Below are positions 53,136 to 61,047 of a stretch of 62,650 nt of DNA, piece by piece. The position numbers were made by a program, and so were the translations under genes. Origin of the DNA: Cupriavidus basilensis. GTDB taxonomy: Bacteria > Pseudomonadota > Gammaproteobacteria > Burkholderiales > Burkholderiaceae. The number at the start of each line of letters is the position of its first letter. Position 1 is the first letter of the stretch. The notes beneath the pieces were generated by a model. That model searched no databases. It saw only the letters and a list, made by a program, of their open reading frames with translations, and was not told the origin of the DNA. The stretch is from the NCBI RefSeq assembly GCF_000876015.1, contig NZ_BBQM01000006.1, positions 1 through 62,650 on the forward strand. The letters run 5' to 3'.

Positions 53136-54053
53136 CTAAAGCTTATTCCAAGAGATTTGCTCCTTTCCTCTCTTGCTCAGCTCGATACGTGTCCGCGCCA
53201 CGATTTCCAAGCGCTCCAGTTCCAGAATTGCTCCCATCAAGGACTTCTTGAATTTCCGCATTGGGCTCATGTAATGAAGTTTGGCCTTGAGCCAACCCAG
53301 CTCAAACCTTTGCGTCGCATCGCTTGACGTTGCGATGAGGCGCTGCAACGCCTTGGCCATATCCTGCCCTTGTGCAATTTGCATGCGTTTGTCCCAGTCG
53401 ATCATGGCCCACTCTCTATTCCCGTACATGAGAGGCCACCTTGGATCGATGCGAAGCATGTATTCATTGGTCTCGGGATCAAGGTCGAAGCCCTCGATCA
53501 GATGAAGCACGCTACTTCTCGGCGTCCTACCGATCTGAAGCTTGACCCGGTCTCCATCTCGTACCTCGATAGAGAGCATAGCGAAGCTCAACGCCTTCAT
53601 CGTTCGATGCAACCAATCGTATTCCCAACGACCGCTATGTCGTCCAATGGCTTCCAGGAACTTTTTCCGATTGATGGGGACGGGTATCCCGAGAGGAACC
53701 TTTGATGCCTCATGCATGGCCTGCATCCAAACGTCGGCCTGGGATTCATCAAGCTGTTCGCCTGAGAACCAAATAACCGCGTCGCGACGACTGACAAGCA
53801 GAGTATCTTTGTAAATACGCTTTTCCTTTCTCGCCACCGGCGCATACAGGCTCGACCTTGCAAGATGGTTTGGCATCGCGCGCATAAAATCTTCTAATCC
53901 GGGTAAGAAGAGTTGCGTTGGTGAGGCCGCCTCTGCTTCCCTTCTTGCCGCCAGGCGCTTGGCCGCGACGGCAGCTGTTTGATGCAGCCTCGCAATCGGA
54001 TCCAGGTCTCTGAGTTGTGCAACGTCAGTCAGATCTTCCGCAAGGACAGTCAT
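53136..54053 (-). CDS. trfA: TrfA-type plasmid replication initiator
   Basis: 305-aa initiator. LFLPGLEDFMRAMPNHLARSSLYAPVARKEKR, then DAVIWFSGEQLDESQADVWMQAMHEASKVPLGIPVPI, and a C-terminal winged-helix repeat (FELGWLKAKLHYMSPMRKFKKSLMGAILELE) match the IncP TrfA family; the length is close to the short TrfA form of RK2. It would bind the iterons and recruit host DnaA/DnaB. It overlaps the HTH gene by four bases (ATGA), so the two are one operon. In an island this suggests replication after excision. Confidence 0.85.
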   Translation of the reverse strand: MTVLAEDLTDVAQLRDLDPIARLHQTAAVAAKRLAARREAEAASPTQLFLPGLEDFMRAMPNHLARSSLYAPVARKEKRIYKDTLLVSRRDAVIWFSGEQLDESQADVWMQAMHEASKVPLGIPVPINRKKFLEAIGRHSGRWEYDWLHRTMKALSFAMLSIEVRDGDRVKLQIGRTPRSSVLHLIEGFDLDPETNEYMLRIDPRWPLMYGNREWAMIDWDKRMQIAQGQDMAKALQRLIATSSDATQRFELGWLKAKLHYMSPMRKFKKSLMGAILELERLEIVARTRIELSKRGKEQISWNKL

Positions 54054-54385
54054 CGCCCAACCCTCACGTTAAGCAACGGACTCGTGGCACCTCCGGTGAA
54101 GTTCTGTTGCCTCTGCCTGGCAACTTGCTCTGCCTTAGTCGGACGACCCCGTCGCGATTGCCGCAATTGAGGTTCAGAAGAATCTTCGTTGCCCGCGGGC
54201 AGAGAAACATGTTGCGCCAGCCATTGCTCGACATCCTCAGCACGCCATAACAGCCGTCTCGTACCAGGAAGCCGGCAGATGGGGGGAAGGGATTGCGGAT
54301 TACGCGTAGCGTCGCTACGAACGCTCGCGACGGACTTGTGGAGGCATTGCGCCAGTTGATCGACCGTCAGGAGGACGGCCGGCAT
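54050..54385 (-). CDS. helix-turn-helix protein (AlpA/excisionase-like)
   Basis: 111-aa protein. VLLTVDQLAQCLHKSVASVRSDATRNPQSLPP and RLPGTRRLLWRAEDVEQWLAQHV form the MerR/AlpA-type HTH with a wing. The basic tail has RRGRPTKAEQVARQRQQN, an AT-hook-like GRP. It is first in the operon with trfA and may act as excisionase or replication regulator. It lies 330 bases from the right-end arm sites. Confidence 0.78.
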   Translation of the reverse strand: MPAVLLTVDQLAQCLHKSVASVRSDATRNPQSLPPICRLPGTRRLLWRAEDVEQWLAQHVSLPAGNEDSSEPQLRQSRRGRPTKAEQVARQRQQNFTGGATSPLLNVRVGR

Positions 54386-54464
54386 CGCGACAGATGACTG
54401 TCTTATTTCGATAACCCAGTAAGCCGGCTAGGGTCATCGAGCAGTTGCGCCGTTGGACTACTCG

Positions 54465-54647
54465 GTGATTGACCTGGGCGACACCGGGGCCCGGCCTTGT
54501 GTGTGTGTGAAATCACGATGTCGAGGGGAGCCCGCAGTACAGACGGGGCTCTGTAGTCATCGAACCAACTGCGCAGGGCGCAGTTGGCCGGTAGTTGACC
54601 TGGGCGACACCGAAGCCCGGCCTTGTGGGTGTGAAGTCACGGCGTCA
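54465..54647 (+). repeat. ~57-bp imperfect direct repeat pair with central hairpin
   Basis: 54465-54523 and 54591-54647 share TTGACCTGGGCGACACC, then GCCCGGCCTTGTG and a TCACG end. A 10-bp perfect hairpin (CCAACTGCGC/GCGCAGTTGG, 54565-54587) lies between. They lie upstream of the HTH-trfA operon, so they could be operators or recombination sites. Confidence 0.6.
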
Positions 54648-54719
54648 GGTACGTATGCCCGCGTAGCAGGCGAGCAAAGTCTAGCAGCAGTGTTGCGCAG
54701 TGTCATGCACCGCGTCAGG

Positions 54720-54755
54720 TGTGGCACGTTGGTCAGATGCCACAAATCTGCCACA
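54720..54755 (+). promoter_or_regulatory. candidate integrase arm-type sites (right)
   Basis: TGTGGCA (inverted) at 54720-54726 and TGCCACA at 54738-54744 and 54749-54755, the last two 11 bases apart as at the left end. Confidence 0.5.
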
Positions 54756-54785
54756 CCCGAAGTGCAAAACTCCGCATCCCAAAGC

Positions 54786-54825
54786 AAAACAACGCACCAC
54801 ATCGCTAGACGTAGTGCGTTGTTTT
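54786..54825 (-). terminator. island-borne terminator downstream of tRNA-Ala
   Basis: Perfect 12-bp stem (AAAACAACGCAC with GTGCGTTGTTTT), with a 16-base loop, just inside the island after the tRNA 3' end. On the minus strand it ends in TTTT. It appears to replace the native terminator now 10.5 kb away at 44280-44309. Confidence 0.65.
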
Positions 54826-54837
54826 ACAAGGGAAATT

Positions 54838-54883
54838 CTGGTGGACCGAAGGAGGATCGAACTCCCGACCTCTGCATTGCGAA
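54838..54883 (-). repeat. attachment site, 46-bp direct repeat (right, in tRNA-Ala)
   Basis: Identical to 44321-44366. It covers the 3' end of the tRNA from the anticodon loop to the CCA. Confidence 0.92.
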
Positions 54884-54914
54884 CGCAGCGCTCTCCCAGC
54901 TGAGCTATCGGCCC
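54839..54914 (-). tRNA. tRNA-Ala (CGC)
   Basis: 76-nt tRNA. Acceptor GGGCCGA pairs with TCGGTCC, with the G3:U70 pair that marks tRNA-Ala; D, anticodon (CGC in the loop TTCGCAA) and T arms (TTCGATC) fold, and CCA is encoded. It decodes GCG. The 3' part is the island attachment site and remains complete. Confidence 0.97.
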
Positions 54915-54924
54915 GTAAGCGGAG

Positions 54925-54954
54925 ATTGTAGCGTAGTTTTCACCGCCGCATCAA
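54925..54954 (-). promoter_or_regulatory. promoter of tRNA-Ala
   Basis: TTGATG (-35, 54949-54954), 18-base spacer, TACAAT (-10, 54925-54930), ten bases before the tRNA. It lies between the soxB stop and the tRNA. Confidence 0.7.
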
Positions 54955-54965
54955 TCACCTGTGCA

Positions 54966-56687
54966 TCATGCCGCCATGCCGGCGTTGCCTTCCATGCCAC
55001 GCACCGTCGGCAGGTTCAGCGGCCGGGCCGTGACCTCGCCGCGCGCGCGCAGCCATTGGGCCATCAGGTCCCAGATTGGCGGGCTGCCGGCGTGGCGGGC
55101 CTCTTCCGAGACGGGTGCCCAGCCGGCGACCTTGTAGGTGCGGGCGGCGTCGACGGGCTGGCCCTTGAGGCGCATGTCGGTGATGCGGCGGCCCATGCCG
55201 GCGTTGGGGTCGATGGTGTATTGCAGGCCGCCCACGCGCACCATGTCGCCGCCTTGCTGGTAGTAGGGATCGGGGTTGAACAGGTTGTCCGCCACGTCTT
55301 CCAGGATGGTCTTGATGGTTTCGCCCGTCATGGTGGCGACGGTGGTGTGCGGATAGGTGATGGCGGTCTGGTCCATCAGGCTTTCCATCGTGATGGCTTC
55401 GCCGGGCAGCAGCGTGGTGCCCCAGCGGAAGCCGGGCGAGAAGGCGATCTCGGCGCCCTGCACGTCCATCAGGCCGTCGAGGATGAGCTGGTCGAAGGTG
55501 CCGTTGAAGTTGCCGCGGCGGTACAGCAGGCCGGTGTTGCGCGCGAGCACTTCGCCGAGCTGTTGTTCGTAGGGGGCGCGCACGCGGGCGATGAGCGCGT
55601 CCATGCCGGGGTCGGCGGCGAGGTAGTTGGCGAACACGGGCAGCAGGCGGTAGCGGAAGTCGCGCGCCTTGCCGTCCTTGACGTCGAAGTCGAGCACGCC
55701 GAGGAACTTGCCGTTGGAGCCGGCGTTGGTGACGAGCGTGGTGCCGCCGGCGTTCTTCACGGCCACCGGCGCGGGCATGCCGTCGTGGGTGTGGCCGCCG
55801 AGGATGGCGTCGAGCCCGCGCACGCGCGAGGCGAGCTTGAGGTCGACGTCCATGCCGTTGTGCGACAGCAGCACGACCACCTGCGCGCCCCTGGCGCGCG
55901 CCTGCTCGATGACCTGCTGGAGGTTTTCCTCCTGGATGCCGAAGGTCCAGTCGGGCACGAAGTAGCGCGGGTTGGCGATGGGCGTGTAGGGAAAGGCCTG
56001 GCCGACGATGGCGACCGGCACGCCGTTCATCTCGCGGATCACGAACGGGTCGAAGACGGGGTCGCCGAAGTCGGCGGTCTTGATGTTCTGGGCGAGGAAG
56101 GCGACCTTGCCCTTGAAGTCGCGCTCGACGATCTCGGTGACGCGCTCGGCGCCGAGCGTCATTTCCCAGTGCGGCGTCATCACGTCGACGCCGAGCGCGA
56201 GCGCGGCGTCGACCATGTCCTGGCCGCGCGTCCACAGCGCGGTGGCGGAGCCTTGCCAGGTGTCGCCGCCGTCGAGCAGCAGCGCGCCGGGCCGGCCGGC
56301 CTTGAGCTGCCGCACCAGCGTGGCGAGGTGGGCGAAGCCGCCGACCTTGCCGTAGCGGCGCGCGGCCTCGGTGAAGTCGAGGTACGTGAACGCATGCGCC
56401 TGCGCGCTGCCGGGCGCGATGCCGTAGTGGCGCAGTAGCGCCTGGCCGACCAGGTGCGGCGGCTTGCCGGCGTAGTCGCCCACGCCGAGGTTGACGCTGG
56501 GCTCGCGGAAATGGAGCGGGCGCAGCTGGGCGTGGCAGTCGGTGAAATGCAGCAGGTGCACGTTGCCGAAGCGCGGCACGTCGTAGAGCTTGCCGGCAGC
56601 CTGCGCGGCCTGGGCGTCGGTGGCGGGAAAGGCCATGCCGCCGGCGCCGGCGATGGCCAGCACCTGCAGGAACTCGCGTCGGTTCAT
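54966..56687 (-). CDS. soxB: thiosulfohydrolase SoxB
   Basis: 573-aa periplasmic enzyme that hydrolyses sulfate from SoxY-bound cysteine S-thiosulfonate. A Tat-type signal (NRREFLQVLAIAG) opens it. The 5'-nucleotidase/metallophosphatase fold shows LLHFTDCHAQLRPL, LLDGGDTWQGSA, LAQNIK, LSHNGMDVDLKLA and ILGGHTHDGMP, giving the dimanganese ligands. A C-terminal SoxB domain follows (TMTGETIKTILEDVADNLFNPDPYYQQGGDMVR). Last gene of the leftward cluster, 50 bases before tRNA-Ala. Confidence 0.96.
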   Translation of the reverse strand: MNRREFLQVLAIAGAGGMAFPATDAQAAQAAGKLYDVPRFGNVHLLHFTDCHAQLRPLHFREPSVNLGVGDYAGKPPHLVGQALLRHYGIAPGSAQAHAFTYLDFTEAARRYGKVGGFAHLATLVRQLKAGRPGALLLDGGDTWQGSATALWTRGQDMVDAALALGVDVMTPHWEMTLGAERVTEIVERDFKGKVAFLAQNIKTADFGDPVFDPFVIREMNGVPVAIVGQAFPYTPIANPRYFVPDWTFGIQEENLQQVIEQARARGAQVVVLLSHNGMDVDLKLASRVRGLDAILGGHTHDGMPAPVAVKNAGGTTLVTNAGSNGKFLGVLDFDVKDGKARDFRYRLLPVFANYLAADPGMDALIARVRAPYEQQLGEVLARNTGLLYRRGNFNGTFDQLILDGLMDVQGAEIAFSPGFRWGTTLLPGEAITMESLMDQTAITYPHTTVATMTGETIKTILEDVADNLFNPDPYYQQGGDMVRVGGLQYTIDPNAGMGRRITDMRLKGQPVDAARTYKVAGWAPVSEEARHAGSPPIWDLMAQWLRARGEVTARPLNLPTVRGMEGNAGMAA

Positions 56688-56770
56688 TGTCTCTTCCTGT
56701 GGTCTGCGCGCGCCGGTGCCGGCCGCGGCCCGGCGTCGGGTGCTCGCTTCATCGCCAGCGTCATCGCCGG

Positions 56771-57274
56771 CTAGTTCGCGTAGCGGGCCAGCGCGGCGAC
56801 GTCTTCCTCCAGCATCTCGCCAGCTTCCTTCTGCACCACTTTGCCGCCGGCGTCGATCACGTACAGCTCGGGCAGGCCGCGCCGCTTGCCGAGCACGGCG
56901 CGCAGCGCGGGCGTATCCATCGCGGCGGGGAAGGTGTAGCCATGCTTGGCCATGTAGGCGCCGGCTTCCTTCGGGTCCTTGTCGATGCTGACCGCCAGCA
57001 CCTGCAGGCCGCCCCGGGCGCCGCCGATGCTGTCGTAGAGCTTCTGCAGGCGCGGGTTCTGCAAGGCGCAGAACGGGCACCACGACGCCCACACTTCCAG
57101 CACCAGCGGCTTGCCGGCCCACTGCGCCGGCGCCACCGTGCGGCCGTCGAGCAGCTGCACCGGCGGCAGGTGCACGGTGTCGCCGACTTCGAGCGCGGCG
57201 GCCGCGCCGCTCCAGGCCAGCGCGGCGAGCAGCAGCGCGGCGCCGGTGCGGCGCGCCAGGCGGGCGGCGGTCAT
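56771..57274 (-). CDS. soxW: thioredoxin-like protein SoxW
   Basis: 167-aa exported thioredoxin-fold protein. Signal peptide at the N-terminus (ALLLAALAWSGAAAA). The redox site reads SWCPFCALQNPRL (C-P-F-C). It fits SoxW/TlpA-type proteins in sox clusters, which reduce periplasmic thiols. It sits ten bases after soxX and 83 before soxB. Confidence 0.87.
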   Translation of the reverse strand: MTAARLARRTGAALLLAALAWSGAAAALEVGDTVHLPPVQLLDGRTVAPAQWAGKPLVLEVWASWCPFCALQNPRLQKLYDSIGGARGGLQVLAVSIDKDPKEAGAYMAKHGYTFPAAMDTPALRAVLGKRRGLPELYVIDAGGKVVQKEAGEMLEEDVAALARYAN

Positions 57275-57284
57275 GGCCGCGCCT

Positions 57285-57989
57285 TTACTGGTTGACCGGC
57301 GAGGCCGGGTCGAGCAGCAGCGCCATCACGTCGCGGATCTGCTGCTCGGTGAGGATGCCCTTGTGGCCGAAGCGCGGCATGTTGGAGCAGGCGGTGTACG
57401 CGCTGGAATCCCAGATCTTGCCCCAGGTGTACCTGACCACCGCTTCGGAGTTGCCGCGCAGCTTGCCGTACTGGTACAGCGAGGGGCCGATGTTGCCGAA
57501 CGAGATCTCGGCCTTGGTCATCTGGTGGCAGGCGTAGCAGTTGGCGCCGTTGACGCCGCCGACGGGGTCGGAGAACTGCATGCCGCGCCCGTTCTGCGCG
57601 GTCTTCTCGCCTTCCTTCCAGTCGCCGAGGTAGTGGCCGTCGGCCGGGTACTTGACCTGCTTGAGCTCGGCGGCCTCGATCTTCTTCGCCACGGCCGCCG
57701 GCACCTTGGTGCGGTCCGGGTAGTCGCTGCACGCTTCCTGCATGGCGTCGCGCTCGAGCACGCCGGCCAGGGTGGCGGGGCCCTTGGACGAGAAGGAACT
57801 CTCGATCAGCTTGCGCATGTCGGCGTCGCTGGTGCCGGCGTCGGCGCTGGCGGCCGCCTTGGCGGCCAAGGTGGCCGGTCTGCCCCTGGCGGGCTTCGCG
57901 CTGTCCTGCGCATGGGCCGCGCCCGCGCCGGCCAGCATGGCGAAGGCGGCGGCGAGCGTGGCGAGTGTCGCTTGATTGGTCTGTTTCAT
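57285..57989 (-). CDS. soxX: sulfur oxidation c-type cytochrome SoxX
   Basis: 234-aa periplasmic monohaem cytochrome. Signal peptide (MLAGAGAAHA-QD), one haem site CYACH, and downstream Met (e.g. CSNMPRFG) as axial ligand. The extra N-terminal ~100 residues (DMRKLIESSFSSKG) are usual for this type. It partners SoxA, 16 bases upstream, in joining thiosulfate to SoxY. Confidence 0.9.
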   Translation of the reverse strand: MKQTNQATLATLAAAFAMLAGAGAAHAQDSAKPARGRPATLAAKAAASADAGTSDADMRKLIESSFSSKGPATLAGVLERDAMQEACSDYPDRTKVPAAVAKKIEAAELKQVKYPADGHYLGDWKEGEKTAQNGRGMQFSDPVGGVNGANCYACHQMTKAEISFGNIGPSLYQYGKLRGNSEAVVRYTWGKIWDSSAYTACSNMPRFGHKGILTEQQIRDVMALLLDPASPVNQ

Positions 57990-58005
57990 CTGTGCTCTCT
58001 CCCGC

Positions 58006-58830
58006 TCAGCGCTTGAGCGCCGGACCGTCGTAGGTGCCGCCGTTGGCGTTCTTCGCCAGGAACAGGCTCAGCGCGGTGATCACGTCGGAACCATAGGCGG
58101 GCTCGGGAAAGCGCTGCTGGCGCAGGCAGTCGTAGAGGCGGTGCTGCATGGTGCGTACCTCGCCCTGCGAGACGCGGTAGGCCGGCCATGTGGTGTAGGC
58201 CGCCTGCGCGCCCTGCTGCGTCAGCAGGTTGGGCAGGTCCTGCAGGCGGATGCGCTGGCCGTCCACGGCGTGGCAGGTGGCGCAGGCGAAGTCGTAGGCG
58301 CCGCCGCGGTAGAAGAACATCTTCTGGCCGAGCGCGTAGACGCGCTTTTCCTCCGGGGTGTCGAGCTGCACGTTCATCTTCACGCCGCGCGACTCGCCGG
58401 CCAGGAACGAGACCAGGCGCTCGATGTCGGACGGCTTGCCGGTGGAGGCGAACGGGTTCCTGGTCGCCTCTTCCTGCGTCAGGCCCTGCAGCGTCACGCG
58501 GCAGTAGGCCAGGCGCTGCTCCAGGTCCATCACGCGGCCGGTGTCCTTGAACAGGCGCGGCAATTCCGCGTACGCGCCCTTGGTCACGCCGGGACCCTTG
58601 CCGAGGTCGCACTGCTCGAGCGAGACGTTCTTCGGGCCGGCCGGCTTTTTCCACAGTTCCTCGCCGGCGGCTTCCCACAGTTCGGCGGGATTGCCCTCGG
58701 CCAGCATCTGCCGGTACTTGGCGATTTCCTCGGCGGTGCTGCCCTGGGCATGCACGGCCGCGCCGGCCAGCGCCAGGGTGCCGGCCAACGCCAGCGCGGC
58801 GCCGGCATGGCGGCGTCTGATGGTCTTCAT
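58006..58830 (-). CDS. soxA: sulfur oxidation c-type cytochrome SoxA (monohaem)
   Basis: 274-aa periplasmic cytochrome with signal peptide (ALAGAAVHA-QG). Only one haem motif is present (CATCH near 184); the N-terminal CxxCH of dihaem SoxA is not there (LEQCDLG keeps one Cys). The catalytic Cys near the end (LYDCLRQQRFPEPAYGSD) is intact and forms the persulfide ligand. It pairs with SoxX. Confidence 0.93.
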   Translation of the reverse strand: MKTIRRRHAGAALALAGTLALAGAAVHAQGSTAEEIAKYRQMLAEGNPAELWEAAGEELWKKPAGPKNVSLEQCDLGKGPGVTKGAYAELPRLFKDTGRVMDLEQRLAYCRVTLQGLTQEEATRNPFASTGKPSDIERLVSFLAGESRGVKMNVQLDTPEEKRVYALGQKMFFYRGGAYDFACATCHAVDGQRIRLQDLPNLLTQQGAQAAYTTWPAYRVSQGEVRTMQHRLYDCLRQQRFPEPAYGSDVITALSLFLAKNANGGTYDGPALKR

Positions 58831-58938
58831 GGGGCTCTTCTCCTCAGGGCCTGGCGAGCCCCGCGCGCTGGCACGCCGGGCCGAGGCCGTCTTATTGCTT
58901 GTCTTCCCGCCGGGCCGGCGGCTCCGGCCCGCTCGCCG

Positions 58939-59412
58939 TCAGGGCTTGATGTACGCGTAGTCTTCCTCGAACTGCAGGCGGGCCACCTCGACCACGCCGG
59001 CCTGCACCACCTTGGCTTCCATCGACAGGCTGGATTCGGGAATCTTGCGCGCCGCCAGCGTGTTGCGGCATACGCGGAACTCCACGCCGGAACTGGCCAG
59101 CGAGGCGATGGCCGCCTCGAAGGTATTGCCGCGCGCGTCGCGCGCGCCTTCGACGATGAAGTCCACGCCGTAGCCGAAGGCCACCACCACGATCTTGGTG
59201 TCGGGCGCGGCATTGAGGTGGTTGCGCAGGTTGGCCATCGCGCGCACCGCCTGGTCCGTGCCTTCGGACAACTGGTAGACCACCTTGACGCGCCCGCCCT
59301 TGCCGCTCTTGCCGCCGGCCGCCGCCGGGGCCGGAGCCGCCTGCGCCGCTGCCTTGGCCGACAGGCCGATGGCGGCCAGCGCCGCCGTTGCCCGAATAAA
59401 TGCTCGCCGCAT
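58939..59412 (-). CDS. DsrE-family protein, exported
   Basis: 157-aa DsrE/DsrF-like protein with a signal peptide (ALAAIGLSAKAAA-QA). VKVVYQLSEGTDQAVRAMANLRNHLNA and VEFRVCRNTLAARKIPES form the core; the conserved Cys of VCRNTL is the probable sulfur carrier. Location between soxZ and soxA suggests a role in periplasmic sulfur transfer. Confidence 0.8.
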   Translation of the reverse strand: MRRAFIRATAALAAIGLSAKAAAQAAPAPAAAGGKSGKGGRVKVVYQLSEGTDQAVRAMANLRNHLNAAPDTKIVVVAFGYGVDFIVEGARDARGNTFEAAIASLASSGVEFRVCRNTLAARKIPESSLSMEAKVVQAGVVEVARLQFEEDYAYIKP

Positions 59413-59525
59413 GATTGCTTATCCTTCCGGTCTGGCCCCCGCGCGCCACATGCGCCGGCCCGGGCCCGACATTCGCCCTGAACCATAGCAGAGGATGCCG
59501 CGGGCCGCTTGGCCGGTGGGCGGCG

Positions 59526-59837
59526 TCAGGAAATGGTGGCTTCGTCGGTGCGCTTGTCGCCGCGGTTGTCGACCCAGGTCACGGTGACCTTGTCGCCCTT
59601 GGCGCCGCCCTTGAACTTGAAATTCAGGAACGGGTCCTTGGAAACCGCCGTGCCGAACTGGGCCTGGAACACTTCCTTGCCGTTGCACACGACGGTCACG
59701 TTCTGGATGTGCCAGGCCGGGATGGTCTTGCCGTTCGCGTCCTTGCGCTGGCCGGTTTCCATGTCGTGCTTCATCAGGATCTTGACGTCGACCACGCCGC
59801 CATTCTCGGCGGCTCGTACGCGCATCGGGTCTGCCAT
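59526..59837 (-). CDS. soxZ: thiosulfate oxidation carrier complex protein SoxZ
   Basis: 103-aa protein. DVKILMKHDMETGQRKDANGKTIPAWHIQNVTV and WVDNRGDKRTDEATIS match SoxZ. It has no signal peptide; it is exported with SoxY as a complex through the Tat path. It lies 60 bases after soxY. Confidence 0.95.
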   Translation of the reverse strand: MADPMRVRAAENGGVVDVKILMKHDMETGQRKDANGKTIPAWHIQNVTVVCNGKEVFQAQFGTAVSKDPFLNFKFKGGAKGDKVTVTWVDNRGDKRTDEATIS

Positions 59838-59897
59838 GTTCTGTGCTCTCTCGGTAAGGTTGGGGCTGGGGGATGTGGGCGATCGCGGGGCGGGGCT

Positions 59898-60353
59898 TCA
59901 GCCGCCGCAGCCGCCGAGCGTCACCTTGATTTCCTTGGACGCCACATACCATTTGCCGCCGGCCTTGACGGCGGCGTGCACCACCGAGGTCTGGCCCATC
60001 TTCACGCGGGTGGAGACGAAGGGCTCGGTGCCCGCCGGGATGGTGAAGTCGGCCGCCAGCGTGTAGGGGTTCTTTTCCACCAGGATGGCGATCTGCTCGG
60101 TGCCGGGAATGTTGCTGGTCACGGAGACCGGCACCACGGCGCCGTTCTCGGCGATGTCGGGGGCATTGAAGACGATGGCGCTGCTCTTCTCGGTGCCGCT
60201 GCCGCCGAGCGCCTTGATCACGTCCGCCACGCTCTTGCCGTCGAAGGCGGTCTTGTTCCACTCGGCAGCCTGGGCTTCGCTGATGAGGCCGGTGGCGGCC
60301 ATCAGGGCCAGCACCGAGGTGAGCCGCAGCACATCTCTTCGTTTCGGATTCAT
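59898..60353 (-). CDS. soxY: thiosulfate oxidation carrier protein SoxY
   Basis: 151-aa protein with a Tat signal (NPKRRDVLRLTSVLALM) and the C-terminal swinging arm GGCGG, whose Cys carries the sulfur intermediates. The body (FNAPDIAENGAVVPVSV and KNPYTLAADFTIPAGTEPFVSTRVKMGQTS) matches SoxY. Confidence 0.96.
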   Translation of the reverse strand: MNPKRRDVLRLTSVLALMAATGLISEAQAAEWNKTAFDGKSVADVIKALGGSGTEKSSAIVFNAPDIAENGAVVPVSVTSNIPGTEQIAILVEKNPYTLAADFTIPAGTEPFVSTRVKMGQTSVVHAAVKAGGKWYVASKEIKVTLGGCGG

Positions 60354-60446
60354 TTGTCTACCTTTTTCCTGCGTTTTCCGTTCCGGCCCGGTGCGCCGGC
60401 GGCCGCGGGCGGCGCCTGCCCGCCCGCGGCCGGTCCGGGCAATGCC

Positions 60447-60776
60447 TTACTTCGAGGGGGCGCCGGCCAGCACCCACTCCACGACCGTCTTCAGGTCGGC
60501 GTCGCTCAGGCCCGCGTTGGCCGGCATCGGCACCGGACCCCACACGCCCGAGCCGCCGCCCTTGACCTTCTTGGTCAGCGTCGCCAGGGCGTTCCTGTCG
60601 CCCTTGTACTTGGCGGCCACGTCCTTGTAGGCCGGGCCGACGAGCTTCTTGTCGATCTGGTGGCAACCCATGCAGGCGTTCTTGTTGGCGATTTCCTGTG
60701 CCTTGGCGGCATCGACGGCCGCGTTGGCCGAGGCCGCGCAGGCCAGCATCAGGGCTGCAATGACAAACTGCTTCAT
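60447..60776 (-). CDS. class I cytochrome c (c551-like)
   Basis: 109-aa periplasmic cytochrome, signal peptide (CAASANA-AV), haem site CMGCH and axial Met in PVPMPANAG. It resembles small cytochromes that take electrons from Sox proteins. Start is ATG 60776; the longer frame is an unlikely extension. Confidence 0.88.
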   Translation of the reverse strand: MKQFVIAALMLACAASANAAVDAAKAQEIANKNACMGCHQIDKKLVGPAYKDVAAKYKGDRNALATLTKKVKGGGSGVWGPVPMPANAGLSDADLKTVVEWVLAGAPSK

Positions 60777-61047
60777 GTTGTTCGCTCCGAATCCATGTGA
60801 GCCGTGGGGACGGCGATGTGCCGCGCCCGGGGGCGCGGGGGGCATGCCGGCCGCCCCACCGGGCACGGAAGCGGCCAGCCCGCTATTTTGCCTCAAGATC
60901 CGGTCGGCCACGGTGCGCGGCGCGCAACGGGGGATGCCGCGCCGGCCGGCGGGCGCGGAGCCGGCAACTGGCGCGGCGGGCGGGGCGGCGGGCGGCGCGG
61001 CGCGGGTGGGGTAGCGGATGAAGCCGCGGATGGGGCGGCGGACGCGC

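Larger units (their letters stand above)
44321..54883. mobile_element. ~10.5 kb genomic island in tRNA-Ala(CGC)
   Basis: Bounded by a 46-bp perfect direct repeat (44321-44366 and 54838-54883); the right copy is the 3' part of tRNA-Ala. Contents: tyrosine integrase (with stop codon), sce7726/sce7725/RES module, PD-(D/E)XK protein, HNH and DUF5677 genes, an origin-like region, TrfA-type replication initiator and an HTH regulator. There are no conjugation, capsid or packaging genes. Codon and base use are less GC-rich than the flanks, most clearly at 45,700-48,600. Confidence 0.9.

Noticed and set aside
54453..56438. 661-aa plus-strand frame crossing the tRNA and soxB
   Set aside because: It runs antisense through tRNA-Ala and soxB and is compositionally a shadow.
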